64,000 nt of DNA from Phytophthora colocasiae. Taxonomy: Eukaryota; Oomycota; Peronosporomycetes; Peronosporales; Peronosporaceae. The notes beneath the pieces were generated by a model. It made no database searches and had not been told where the DNA came from. It saw only the letters and a program-made list of their open reading frames with translations. Where the stretch lies: positions 310,001 to 374,000 of the forward strand of contig JAGKQI010000098.1 of the NCBI GenBank assembly GCA_018806915.1, read 5' to 3'. Positions within the stretch are counted from its first letter, which is position 1. Each line of letters begins with the position of its first letter. The translations under genes were made by a program, and so were the position numbers. Shown one piece after another: positions 11,304 through 22,461 of the stretch.

Positions 11304-12837
11304 TCAATTGTCAGAATAACTAAGCCCCAGTATCTGCCCGTAGAGTGCATCAGGGATGCTGTTCTTTATCATGGATTGACCCACGCGGCGTTGATAACTC
11401 GTATCTGTTTGTACCATACGCCGAAGTACGTCTGCAACGCCCTGTTGAGTTTCCGCAGGCACCTCGCTTTCGATCAGCGCTTTCACGAGATTGTCCAGCA
11501 TATCCAGCGTTTGTACGATACGGCTAGCCGTCCCGTATGCGTCTTTCTTTTGGATCGCTATCAGTGCCTTCACTGCAGCTGGTGTATCCTCGTCATCGAA
11601 ACTCCTTACGTTCTTGTCCAGAGCTGGCACAGCTGCGATGCCCAAGACATCTATCAGAAGATCTGGAGAGTGGAGTAGTCTCTGAGTAAACGGAGCCACA
11701 CCGCGAGGTAGTTCGCACGCTGAATTGATGACAATTGCAGCGTTCTGGCGCACTGACGTGCTGGAATGGGTGAGGCATTGGGCAAGCGGCTCGATGCCGA
11801 ATTCAATGATGCGCGGCTTGGCGTCCTCAGCGGTTGACAATGCCATCACTGCCGAAACGAGACACCGAGTAAGCTCGTCTCGTTTTTCAACGAGATCACA
11901 GCGCACCTGTCCTTGAATAACCTTCGAGAGCGCCTTTAGACAGTGTTCTACAGCATCCAGCTGGATGGCCTCGCGCTTGGCTTGATCGTAGGAAGCTACG
12001 TTAGTGATCACCATCGCTGCGTGCATCAGCGTTTCGGCTGGACACAATCGTGGTTTCTTGACCAGCGACAGCACTGGTGCAAGAACAGGAAAATGCGCGC
12101 AAGTACGAGCGCCTTCGTAGATACGCGTGAGGTTTGCCAGCACCTCTACAACGAGCTGGATAATTCGAGTAGATACATTTGAAAGAGGCTTGGTTGTCAG
12201 CACGTTTGCCAACGTAGTTACGGCCTCATTCTTGCTAGCAAGCAGAAGACAGCCTTCGTTGGAGACAGTCAAGTTGATAAAGATACGGCAACCAGCAGCA
12301 ACGACATCTTCGTCGTCGTCACCTAGCAACCGTGCAGCTGTGGACAGAACAATTTCATCGCTTAATTCGTTCGGTGTGTCCTGCACGGCCATAAGTCAGC
12401 TAGGCAATTTCCGTGTTCAACCGAAAAGTATGACCTACCATTTCAAACAGAACCAGCGACGCTACCACCAGAGCAGAATATTGGCGAACTTCAGCCGAAA
12501 TTGACTGTGTCAAGTCTGCACAAATAAACATGAGCTCTTTCATGACGGCCGTGAACTTGAATTGTGGACTGCTCAGAAGCTCTCGGAGATCCTGCAGTGC
12601 ACGGCATCGATCTTCGTCCGGGAGATCCTCCATCTCCAGTAGCTCTGCATACTTTGGGATCGCTCTAACGCCGAATGCTCGCGTCACCTGCCAACGGAGT
12701 CATTCCTACAGTGAGGTTCTCTAGCTAGCAATTTGATTCCGGTCTGCAGTATGTACCTCTTTGGGGTTGTAGGACTCCTGGAATGGTTGATCTGCGTAAG
12801 GATGGCGGTCTCGAAGGTGCTCACTGACGCGGTGCAT
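11304..12837 (-). CDS. Armadillo-repeat protein, RSPH14-like
   Basis: Three exons on the minus strand: 12757-12837, 12439-12687 and 12380-11304, all phase 0, giving about 468 residues. The protein is a helical ARM/HEAT-like solenoid without membrane segments. Repeated blocks such as VLANLTRIYEGAR, AAMVITNVASYDQAK and VRQNAAIVINSACELP carry the Leu/Ala/Asn spacing of ARM repeats. The start, with NPKEVTRAFGVRAIPKYAELL spread over the first junction, resembles radial spoke head protein 14 (RTDR1), a ciliary axoneme component. The ARM call is firm; the RSPH14 assignment is a family-level guess. A flagellar role would fit a zoospore-forming organism. Confidence 0.6.
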
Positions 12838-13540
12838 TGTAGCTACGGCTGAAGAAGTCAACGTTTGCCTGCTGTAGTTGCTGGCAAAGATAGAGATAAC
12901 CACCAGAAAGCACCAGAAGAAAATAGATGGTTTACAATACTTTGGTATATTCATCGGCAACATTAGCAACACGTTAGTACTGGAGACACAAAGCACGAAG
13001 ACGACGGAATGGACACGACAGGTCCCCACCCATAGTATGTCGCCCACTCTCTTCTTGCCGCACTCTTCCTCGTAATGCTACATAATGCACGTGCAAGCAA
13101 ACTACCGGTATGCATACCAATTGCCCAATTTCTCTCATCGACCCCACTTGGAGGCTTGATGACGTCTTTCGATCACGGATAGGACCCACAGCAACCCTCA
13201 GTGACCACTTTTCAGCGGATGAGAACCACAGCAAGCCCCGTTTTGTTCAGTCCGCCCGACGCAATGCTTCTAATCATCGAGAAAATAGGAGGTTGTCTTG
13301 CAACAAACCTCCCTTCGGAATCGCCCCACTCACATGCACTCACACAATATCACTCAGTTCACATGTACCTTGATGCACAGACTCTCTACAGGAAGAGTGC
13401 AGCTTGACCTCTTGAACGAAGACTTCCACAAGAAGAGATAGGCTCCACACGTCCAGGCGGAGACCTACAAAAGCAAGCATGTAGAAAAACACATTGCATA
13501 GTTAGAGAGGGTAAACCTTGTGGTTTGCTCCTGAGAGGAT
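12838..13540. other. Intergenic, no gene seen
   Basis: About 700 bp between the ARM-repeat gene and the fibrillarin stop codon. Short open frames exist on both strands without recognisable content. It presumably holds the ARM-repeat gene's promoter and the fibrillarin 3' UTR. Confidence 0.4.
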
Positions 13541-14512
13541 CTACTTCTTCTCCTTCTTGGGCACACGGTAAGAACCGACGACGACAGCGTGGTCACGCTC
13601 GTACGGCTCCAGCGTCAGCTGCTCGGCAGGCTTGAACTGTTCCTGCTGCAACTTCTTCACCTCACGGGCGAAAACAGCCTCAGGCGGGGCCGTAGAGTCA
13701 ATGCAGCTAGCCTTGATAGAAATCACGAAGTGTCCACCGTTCTTCAGGAAGTGCGAAGCGTTAAGCGCCACGATACGGGCCTGGTCAGGCTGGGCAACAT
13801 CAGCGAACACGACGTCGACCATCGGCACGAGCATACGGTATTTGAGTGGGTGACGGGCGTCCTCGATGATCGGCACAACGTTGGTGCGCGACTTGGCCAT
13901 GTTGATGAGGTCACGTCCCACACGGTGGGAGAACTCGACGGCGTACACGGCACCAGTGGGGCCCACAATGTCGGAAACGTGCGACACAGTCGTACCGGAA
14001 GCACCACCCAGGTACAGAACCTTGGCACCAGGCTGGATCCAAATGTTGTCGACACCACCCAGAATGGCAGCGGCAATCTTGGAGCGGAAGGGGTTCCACA
14101 CACGGTACTCGACCTTCTCAGTGCCCTCGCCCGAGGCAGCAGGGACGTCCACAGAGATGCGCTTCTCGCCGTACACGGACTTGCCAGGCGTCGAGTTGAG
14201 AGTCACAAGAGCGTCCTCCTTGCCACGAGCAATGAAGATGCCGGCGTGACGGTGAGGCTCCACGACGACCTTGGCGCCACCGGCCATGCCGCCACGGCCT
14301 CCACCGCGGCCGCCACCACGGCCACCAGCACCACGGCCTCCGCCACGGCCACCACCGCGGCCACCTGCACCACGGCCACCACCACGGCCACCGCCACGGC
14401 CTCCACCGAAGCCACGGCCGCCGCCACGACCTCCGCCACGACCGCCACCGCGACCACCTCCACGGCCACCACCACGACCGCCGCCACGACCACCGAATCC
14501 ACGTCCAGACAT
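13541..14512 (-). CDS. FBL: Fibrillarin, rRNA 2'-O-methyltransferase
   Basis: Catalytic subunit of box C/D snoRNPs in the nucleolus, transferring methyl groups from S-adenosylmethionine to rRNA riboses (and, in studied species, to histone H2A glutamine). Single exon, 323 residues. Residues 2 to about 78 form a glycine/arginine-rich (GAR) domain of RGG-type repeats. The catalytic domain follows, with [17 protein letters not shown], the SAM-binding motif [17 protein letters not shown], the acidic VYAVEFSHR loop, and [14 protein letters not shown] and [14 protein letters not shown]. Length and order are canonical. Codons are strongly C/G-ending, as expected for a highly expressed gene. Confidence 0.97.
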   Translation of the reverse strand: MSGRGFGGRGGGRGGGRGGGRGGGRGGGRGGGRGFGGGRGGGRGGGRGAGGRGGGRGGGRGAGGRGGGRGGGRGGMAGGAKVVVEPHRHAGIFIARGKEDALVTLNSTPGKSVYGEKRISVDVPAASGEGTEKVEYRVWNPFRSKIAAAILGGVDNIWIQPGAKVLYLGGASGTTVSHVSDIVGPTGAVYAVEFSHRVGRDLINMAKSRTNVVPIIEDARHPLKYRMLVPMVDVVFADVAQPDQARIVALNASHFLKNGGHFVISIKASCIDSTAPPEAVFAREVKKLQQEQFKPAEQLTLEPYERDHAVVVGSYRVPKKEKK

Positions 14513-14763
14513 TGCTGCTTGAGAAAGACTTGAAAGAGGAGAAGAAAGAGACGCGAGAGGCCTAAAGCTTTTCCAGAATTGACACTGGTGTTACTGGTAG
14601 AGGCTTTCAGCTACGAATGAATGGACACGTCCAGCTCTGCCCTGTCAGCCAACCAACGTCGCGCATGAAGAAATATTAATTTTAACCAATCGAAAAATGT
14701 TATTTGTCAGCCAATCATAAATCCGTAATGATGTTGAAGTGACTTGAAGCGACGCTAATCATA
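14513..14763. promoter_or_regulatory. Divergent promoter, fibrillarin / PA14 protein
   Basis: The 251-bp gap between divergent starts contains CCAAT boxes at 14686-14690 and 14711-14715 and an AT-rich block around 14671-14710. These sites are closer to the PA14 gene but could serve both. Confidence 0.45.
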
Positions 14764-17700
14764 ATGAACAGGAGGATCATGGCGTCTGTGCTACTGCTGC
14801 TGTTTATGCTGCTCCTGCTGCCGAGTATTGAAGCCTTCCGTGTGGTCAACTCACCAACTGACCCTGTAGTAGGAACGCACGCGGTGTTCGAGCCATATGC
14901 GACTGGCTCTGTAGGTTTCTATGGAAACCCTGCTAACCCATCGGCCGAGAGACTGAATGAAGGCTCGCCGTACTCTCCAGACACACCCCGGATCTTCTTC
15001 AGCACGCCATTACTACGTACGTTTGGGAGTTGATACTGATAAAAAAGAAGAAGCACGTAAGTTACAGTGAATATTGTTTTCTGTAGAGTCCTGTCCAGGG
15101 ATGATGGGGCCAGGACGCAACGGCGAGTATTACTGCTTCAGTCGTGAGTACGGTCATTGCGACAGACGTAGTGGTCTCTGTGTGTGCAATCAAGGCTACA
15201 CCGGTTTAGATTGTACAGCATGCCAACCGGGATACTTCAAACAAGGCGGATTGTGTTTTGCCAAGAGTTGAGTGTCCAAGTGTTTTTTGTGAGTCGATGT
15301 GCTTTTGACGACTGACCAGCTCTTTTTTATCAGAAAACTGTCCAAACGATTGCTCGCGTGGTGGTAAGTGTGACTACGCGACGGGTATTTGTACATGCGA
15401 TCCCACTCGGCGTGGAACAGACTGCTCTCAGAGATTTTGTGCCTTTGACGATAAATGTGTGAGTTGTACGAGCTCTGCATGCCTGAAATGTGTCGAGAGG
15501 TTCTACGTCGATCCAAGTACACAGACTTGCGGTACGTGTTTTGATGCTGTTTCTATGATCCTGAGCTCTGAAATCTTTGACTGACTGGTGCTGAGTAGTG
15601 TCATGTGCGCGCTTCGATCCGCGGTGCCTCAGCTGCAGCTCTATCGGCTGCTTTGAATGTGCAGATTTACAGCTCAACTCAGTGCGTCGTAGTGGTGCAC
15701 GACGAATTGATCCGCCACTGCCGGATGACGAACGCTTGCGAGAGTTCTCGCAAACTTTTGTTTACGGGAGCCAGGACCCGCGGGTTTTCGATGAAGCTGA
15801 GGCTTTCACGCTCATCCCTTCCTCATCATCACCTCTGAACGAGAGCAGTGCTGCTTGTACCCAAGGTGGAAATGCTGATGCTGGATGGACATGCGTGTCT
15901 CGTCCTGAATCGCATCGTGTTTGTGGGCATCGTGGGGTTTTGTCTTTTGCGTCGCCACTATACGCAACTGCCGAGAGCGCAGGCGACATTACTGTGACGG
16001 TCCAACGGTCTGGAGGTGGGCTTGGAAGTGCTGCATTGCTGTACGATTTAGAGCATGTCACCACAACACCAGGGGATGCTTCTCCTACGGTATTTTACAC
16101 AAGTTCACAGCGACTGGAGTTCGGTCCTGGGGCCGTGTCTCTATCATTCAAGCTGCAGATCCACGATAATTTCATCTCGGAGGGTGACAGGGCATTCAGG
16201 CTTCGTCTTCGCGAACCATTCCCCCCGACAGACTTGCTTGGTGTAGCACCTGCAACGTTGGGGAATCAGTGGCGGACACTCGTGACCATTTTGGACGATG
16301 ATGCTCTCCGACCAGTCCCCGATCTTACGCATGTTGTTAGTCCAGAATCCACGCTCCTGTTAGGTGGAGTCGCTGGAGGCACGATGACTTTCCAGGTCCA
16401 GAGTATCTTGGGGAGTGGGGTTCCGGGTGTCGATCCTGCCGGTAAAGCAGTCCTTCTGTTAACTTCCTACATCGAAGAATATGATATCAGTACTGGGGCG
16501 GCTGTATTCCGGAAACTTATGCTTGGAACTATTGCGCCAAGTGGGGGAGTGGATACATCGCTTTTTACGTGCACTTGGTCACGCGAACGTGCTGGCAATT
16601 ACAACGTCGCAGTTCAATTGTTGTACCCTGGTGGGTTGCACGGGGACTACTTTAAGGATGCTTGGTTAGGAGAAGTGTTTGACTCAGCATCAACTGACAG
16701 CAGTTCAGCTGCTCCCATTGTATCACGGGTTGATCGCCAAGTAAATTTTACATGGAATACAGGTCCTGCGTTTCCTGGAGCTCAAAGTCATTTCTCAATT
16801 CGGTGGACCGGTTGGCTTAAGCCTCGTACCACAGGCATAACCATGATCGGAGTGTCAGTAGTTGGCCACGCGCGCTTATGGGTCGACGATGCGCTAGTCA
16901 TTGATCGTTGGGGTGCTGGAGGTGAAACAAGTGACGGTTTTCCTGCAGTCAGAGCAGCAGCAGCAGTGACTTTGGATATCTCGAAATTGTATTCTGTGGT
17001 TCTCGAGTATCGAGCACCACGACAGGGGGACATTTACGTCCGACTGTTGTGGGGAAGCGTTGGAAGTGCGAAGATGGATGTTATTCCTGCGCAGCAGCTC
17101 TTTTCAGGGAGTCATATTCAGAATTCTCCATTTACAAACGTGATTGTGACACCAGCGTTGACTGCGAGTACCATATTATCATCCTCTACTCTCAAGAATG
17201 ATAAATCATCTATTTCCCCCGCGCTACGAGTAGTTGCTGGCGTAACATTTGCTTTCAGTGTTTTACCGCGCGATGTTTACGGTAATCGGCGGCGATCACA
17301 AGACCAGCACACGCATCGCGACGATATTGCTGTACGGCTTACATTGGGAACAGATCGGAGCCTTGGAGGGCAAAGCACAAAAACAGAGGATGCGTTGGTA
17401 TCTTGGAATGGAGAATCAGACGTATTTCGCGTACTGGCAAGGCCGCAACGAAGTGGTGATTATTCCATGGTCGTGAATATCAATAACGTTGCATCGGATT
17501 CAGGTCCTTTCGCTGTAGTTGTCGTTCCAGCTAAGCTTAACGTGGCGAGGTGCGTGCTTTCTGGATCTGGTCTACTCCCCGGTCGCGTTGCTGGGCAGCC
17601 TACTACTGTGGCACTTGAAACTCGGGATTTGTACGGGAATCGCATCTACACTGGCGGACTGACCGAACTTAAACTGCAGGCTTCTCTCGCATCCGGCGTT

Positions 17701-20700
17701 GTTCCAGTCGTAGTAGTGGGCTCAATTGGCGACAATGCTGATGGAACGTACCAGTTCACGTACACACCTCGAGTGGCTGGGAGCTACAGCGTTGCTGTCA
17801 CGTCCAACGATGTTCACTTACACAATAGTCCATACCTGGTTACGGTTGTGCCCAGTATTCCGGTAGGTCCGACAAGTGTCGCCAATGGCCCAGGTATCGT
17901 TTCTGCGAAAACCAATGTCCAGACAACTTTTGAAGTGACAACTCGAGATTCTTCTGGTAACGACGTGCCCACGGGTGGAATTGCATCAGCGCTTGTTGTG
18001 ATACTCAAGCACCCTGAGAAGGGCAATGTGATTGGGAATTCTTGTACCGACTTGTTGAATGGACATTACACGTGCACTTACACAGCACATTACGTTGGCC
18101 GCACACAACTACATGTCACGTTATCCCAGCAGGAGATAAATGGAAGTCCGTTCATAGTAGACGTCACGGCCGGGCCAGCTCTTGGATCTCGATGTGTGGC
18201 GTCAGGTGGTGCGCTGGTTTCGGCGGTAGCTGGACAGCAAACAAGCTTCACTGTGAGCATTTTCGATGCCTTCGGAAACGCGAAAACTAACGCTGGTAGT
18301 GAAAGTATCAGCGCCACGTTTACTGGTCCAGGGGCAGCTACAGCCACTGTGAATGCTGCAGTAGCAGTGACATATACCGGTGGTGGAGTTTTTCGTGTAG
18401 CGTACATGCTAAGCTTGAAAGGAAGCTACAAAGTCAGCGTGACTGTGGATAATGTGGCCGTCATTTCGAGTCCATTTACAATGCACGTGTATCCAGCTGT
18501 GGCATCTCCGATAAAGTCGTCGTTGGATTTGGTCACCCCAGCAATGCCAAGGACTCAAGTTGACCCACCAGTGGTATTTACGGCAGGTAAACTCATTGTG
18601 GCAAGACTCACTACGCGAGACAACTTTGGGAACGTGTTGGATACTGGGGGCAATATCTTCTATCTCGACGACGCAGTACGGGCATTTCTCGAGGTACCAA
18701 TTGCTGATGAGGGGGTGGGAACCTATCTGATCACATCACGGCCAAAGCGCAGTGTGCTCTTTCCATTTACACCGAAGCTAATGATGCCTGGGGGTTTAAA
18801 TGGATCGTACTACTCCTCAGATGCAGTTCCAGCAGGGATTTCCACCGCTGAATCATCTCCAGATCACTCACTGCTAGTGTTAACGCGGCGTGACGCAACT
18901 ATTGATTTCGATTTTGGAGAACGACCACCATCACACACGTACTCCGCGGAAACGTTTAGTGTACGCTGGGATGGATTCTTGCTGCCTCGCTTCAGTGAAA
19001 GCTACACGTTTGAAGTTAATATCTTAGGCTTTGCCAGTCTACGGATCGGCAGTGCCACAGTTGCAGTCCACAAAGGTCAAACAAGTTCGTTTATCGCCGT
19101 TCCCCTCACCGCGCAAACGTTTGTGGATCTGGAACTCAACTTCTCCAAGTCTCGAGAGATACCCAGTGCTTCTGTTACTCTTACGTGGAGTAGTCCCTCT
19201 CAAACCCGTGAGATAATTCCATCATCGCAGCTCTTTACGTCTTGGAGAATTGCTAACAACGTCCCGCCACTCGACATCAAACCTGCCACTGCAGACCCCA
19301 CGATGTTCACTGCAGAATTTGGTAGCTCTCTGACACTTGGATCGACAGAAGTGCGTGCTGTGGTTGACAAGTCTCTTATCTTCTCCGTGGTGGCGCGTGA
19401 TAGCTTCAGCAACAAGCTTGGTGGTGAAGATTTGTGCTCCTTATACGTACTGCTTCCCCAGGTTCCAAGTGGGAGCCAGCCTGGCGTATCCATCACTGAC
19501 ATGCTTGACGGATCGTACAAGGTCAACCTGGTCCCCCATCTCATTGGTAGTTTCTCCTTATATGTCGCTGCACTCCCCGATGCGATGAGAGGTGGTGCTC
19601 CAGCTGGAGGTGCCGCGTTGGTAACTTTCTTAGCCCAGTACAACATCAAGGGCAGTCCATTCCAACTCCAAGTTGATCCTGGACTGCCAAGCGCAGTAAC
19701 TTCTACACTGGTAGGAGGAGGCTTCGTGTCCACAACAGCAGGGGTTCCCACGTCCTTCGTGTTGGAACTTCGTGATGGCAGTGGTAACCGCCTCACAGCA
19801 TCTATGGTGGCAGCATATCTCGCACAAGGGCAGGTCCAAGTCAAACTCAGAAGCATCAGTGCAGGCACTGAGGTATTTGCCAAGGTGCTTCAATTGGGTG
19901 GAGGAGATCTGAACGTCTTGTCGGCTCAAGATGTGCGTGTTGCGTATACAGTTACCCTTGCTGGTCTGCATGCCGTGCTGCTGAGTGTAAATGGAGGCAG
20001 CTCATTCAGTCAGAAAACAGCAACACTGCGAATTTATCCCAACGTGGCCACAGCAGTGACGTCCTTCGTCTCCCCTGACGGTGCAGGGGTGGTCCCTACC
20101 AGTGTCAGTTTAGGGCCGCAGATCTCCACGGCACAAATCTACACTTACCACGTCACAGTTCGGGATATGTTTGGCAATATTCGCGACAGCGGTGGTGATC
20201 TTCTTGTTGCCCGTATTCATGGTCCTGACAGTTCAGGAGGGAAAGTTACCGATCTCGGTAATGGCGACTACGTCGTGCTTTACCGCGTTATGCTTCCTGG
20301 CGCATACGAGATCGAGACGCGAGTTGCCGAGCCACAGCACGGATTAACAGGATACTACTACGCTAGTATGGAATCTCTTCAGCGGAACGCTGGAAGTGCC
20401 GAGCGTACTGTGGACGACGTCATCGACTTCGACTGGAGCAAGAATGCCACCATGCGAGGGTATCCACGCGTTGTTTGGCGAGGCTTCCTTCGCCCACTTT
20501 TCGGAGAAGAATACACACTGTGGGTGAACGTACAAACCGACGTAGGGAGTGCTGCTGGTGTCTACATCGATGGTCAGACCATAATTGATGGCCTGAACAC
20601 TGCTGCAACTTCCGGACGCGTAGTACTTTATGGCGGTCGTCTTCACGCCATTGCTGTTGAGTACCGAAGCGCCTCCCTGCAACAGTCTCCTGGATATCTG

Positions 20701-20808
20701 TCCTTGTTTTGGAAAAGCGCTCGACAATCCTCCCAGCTCATTCCATCACAGGCGCTTATAGCTGAGGCATCCGAGATCCTCCCCCGAACCCAGCTTGTCG
20801 CAGTCTAG
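14764..20808 (+). CDS. Giant secreted EGF / Calx-beta / filamin-repeat / PA14 protein
   Basis: Four exons, 14764-15016, 15087-15266, 15334-15531 and 15599-20808, give about 1,946 residues. The start (MNRRIMASVLLLLFMLLLLP) is a signal peptide; a second ATG at 14779 is possible. Residues about 85-230 are cysteine-rich with EGF-like spacing (CVCNQGYTGLDC, CTCDPTRRGTDC). A Calx-beta-like domain is near 320-440. Three PA14-like domains follow at about 551-711, 1272-1421 and 1791-1925 (marked by GGLHGDYF, GGLNGSYY, GLTGYYY, and WTGWLKP, WDGFLLP, WRGFLRP). Filamin/ABP280-type Ig repeats lie between them (RDLYGNRIYTGG, RDMFGNIRDSGG). No carboxy-terminal membrane segment is seen. PA14 domains often bind sugars, so an extracellular matrix or adhesion role is likely but inferred. 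Confidence 0.85.
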
Positions 20809-20823
20809 TTCACCAACAAAGTC

Positions 20824-21059
20824 TCACTTCAGATATTGCCCTAACGGCGGCTTAAATGGTCGATCTCTTCCGCCAAAGCGGAGTTGCCCGGACTCCTTCT
20901 TCCCACCCAACCCTCCACCGAGTCTTCGGGGTTTCCACCCTTTCATGACCCTGCTTCGCTCGTAGTCCACAAGAATTGTAGCTCCATCGATTACACTTCG
21001 ATGAGCGTGTCTGTAGGCTCGTTCGAAGCTCCTTTCCTGCTCAAACTCGATGAACGCGT
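20824..21059 (-). pseudogene. SNRNP35 second copy, 3' half
   Basis: Minus-strand copy of the end of the 35K gene at 10150-10746, from the codons of RNP1 ([15 protein letters not shown]) to the stop. It is nearly identical to the parent: an Asn-to-Ser change is visible in [10 protein letters not shown], and the last residues differ (PPLGQYLK). It is separated from its 5' half by LTR element 2. The target duplication CGCGT (21055-21059) lies in the codons for Tyr-Ala-Phe of RNP1. Confidence 0.93.
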
Positions 21060-21279
21060 TGTCACCAGTTGCTTGGTGATTGTTGTAGTTGAATGTAAAA
21101 TGGGAACTAAATGTATTCATGGTGGTTTGAGTGTTTTTTTCTAGCTTCTCTACCTACTCCTGCGATGGCTGGTGGGCAGGCGCTAGAGCACACTAACCAC
21201 TCAATTCCTTGTTGGACAGGCCTTGGTTGAAGTGCCGTTCCACTCTTGCGCGCGTCACAGATTGTTGGCTCCGCTGACA
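21060..21279 (-). repeat. 3' LTR of element 2
   Basis: 220 bp, matching 25455-25674 with a T/C difference near 21134 and a T/G difference near 21203. Confidence 0.95.
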
Positions 21280-21387
21280 GTCTTCCCCACGTTGGCCTTG
21301 AAAGGGACGACACGCCTGATGTGGACGGTCTCCATGTAGCGGCCTTTATCAAGGACCAACGTACCGTTAGTGCGCACTGCTACGACC

Positions 21388-22461
21388 TCATATGGACCAA
21401 AAGAGTGGAGCCATTTTGGCTTGAGGGCCGGCATCGTTCCTAAGAAGCACTTTGTCGTGGGGCGCGTACGTCCAGCTGCGGCGCTTGGCGTTTTCACGCG
21501 TGTTGTTCTTGGCGACTTGTTGAACCTTGCGCTGGTATTGTTCATCCCAGTTCGTGACGTGCTCAACGTCGAAGAGCATATCACGGCCAAAGGTTGCCTG
21601 TGCTGGCGACGAGTTGAGCATGCTGTTGTGCGTGGCTCGGAGAGCAAAGGTGGCGTCGTGCAAGAATGCAGCCCACTCTCCCGGCGTCGTAATCGTTTGG
21701 GTGCGAAGCTTGTCTCCAATTACGCGATGCAGCCGCTCGATCACCCCATTTGCCTGAGGGTTACGCGTCGTCGTTGGCACGGCGTGGATACCGTAGCTAT
21801 CCAGCAGCTCGAAGAACTCTTTCTTGAATTCAGTGCCTTGGTCGTAAATAACTCGCACTGGTCGTGGGTAGCGGCACAACCAAAATCGGTCAAACACAAA
21901 CGCTGCATCAGCACTGGATGCGTCGTCAACCGGCTGAATTTCCACAAGACGAGTGCTGGTGTCGATCATCGTCATGGCTCTAAACTTTTGCTTTCCGTAC
22001 GGTCCGATAGAATCTATAGCAACCTCAAACCATGGACGGACAACGACTGTCTTCTCCGGCAACTTGCCGTACTTCATCGTTGGATGCTTGCTCTTTGTGC
22101 AAGCTAGGCAGTTCCTCACGTAATTGTAAATCTGCTTCTCCATTCCTTTCCAGTAAAGCGAAGCACGAATCGTCTGATACATTGCTGGGCTTCCAGGATG
22201 CATGAGCCACTCATGATAGGCTCGTACGACCGGCTCCTGTAGGCGCACTGGCACAAGGATGCAGTTGTTCTTCGGGTGCACGCGAAGCTTGACTCCGTTG
22301 ATCTCCTTGACGATCCCCAGCTCCACAGGGGTCGCCGACTGTGCTCGAGCAAGCTCTTGCAAGTTCAAGGAGAAAAGCATGCTGGTATCAGCTGTCGGTG
22401 TCGCCGCGGCAATGGTTGTCGTCACATTTTCATCAGGCTCCTTCCCCAGTTTGGACGACAC
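21388..22461 (-). CDS. Integrase of element 2
   Basis: Inserts the retroelement cDNA into host DNA. The frame covers the end of the RNase H/integrase linker, the zinc-binding domain (HEWLMHPGS then CLACTKSKHP), the catalytic core (AIDSIGPYG, DQGTEFKKEF, NPQANGVIERLHR) and a carboxy-terminal part with the GPYEVVAVRTNGTLVLDKGRY-type block running on in an alternative frame toward 21255. It is one base out of register with the upstream polyprotein; the shift lies at about 22,490-22,500, in the conserved DALSRLP junction. Either a decay mutation, a programmed frameshift or a sequencing error. Confidence 0.85.
   Translation of the reverse strand: MSSKLGKEPDENVTTTIAAATPTADTSMLFSLNLQELARAQSATPVELGIVKEINGVKLRVHPKNNCILVPVRLQEPVVRAYHEWLMHPGSPAMYQTIRASLYWKGMEKQIYNYVRNCLACTKSKHPTMKYGKLPEKTVVVRPWFEVAIDSIGPYGKQKFRAMTMIDTSTRLVEIQPVDDASSADAAFVFDRFWLCRYPRPVRVIYDQGTEFKKEFFELLDSYGIHAVPTTTRNPQANGVIERLHRVIGDKLRTQTITTPGEWAAFLHDATFALRATHNSMLNSSPAQATFGRDMLFDVEHVTNWDEQYQRKVQQVAKNNTRENAKRRSWTYAPHDKVLLRNDAGPQAKMAPLFWSI

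Noticed and set aside
13589..14533. Long open frame antisense to fibrillarin
   Set aside because: It mirrors the GAR repeat and biased codons of fibrillarin and encodes Thr/Ala or Arg/Pro repeats only. The minus strand has an unmistakable protein.
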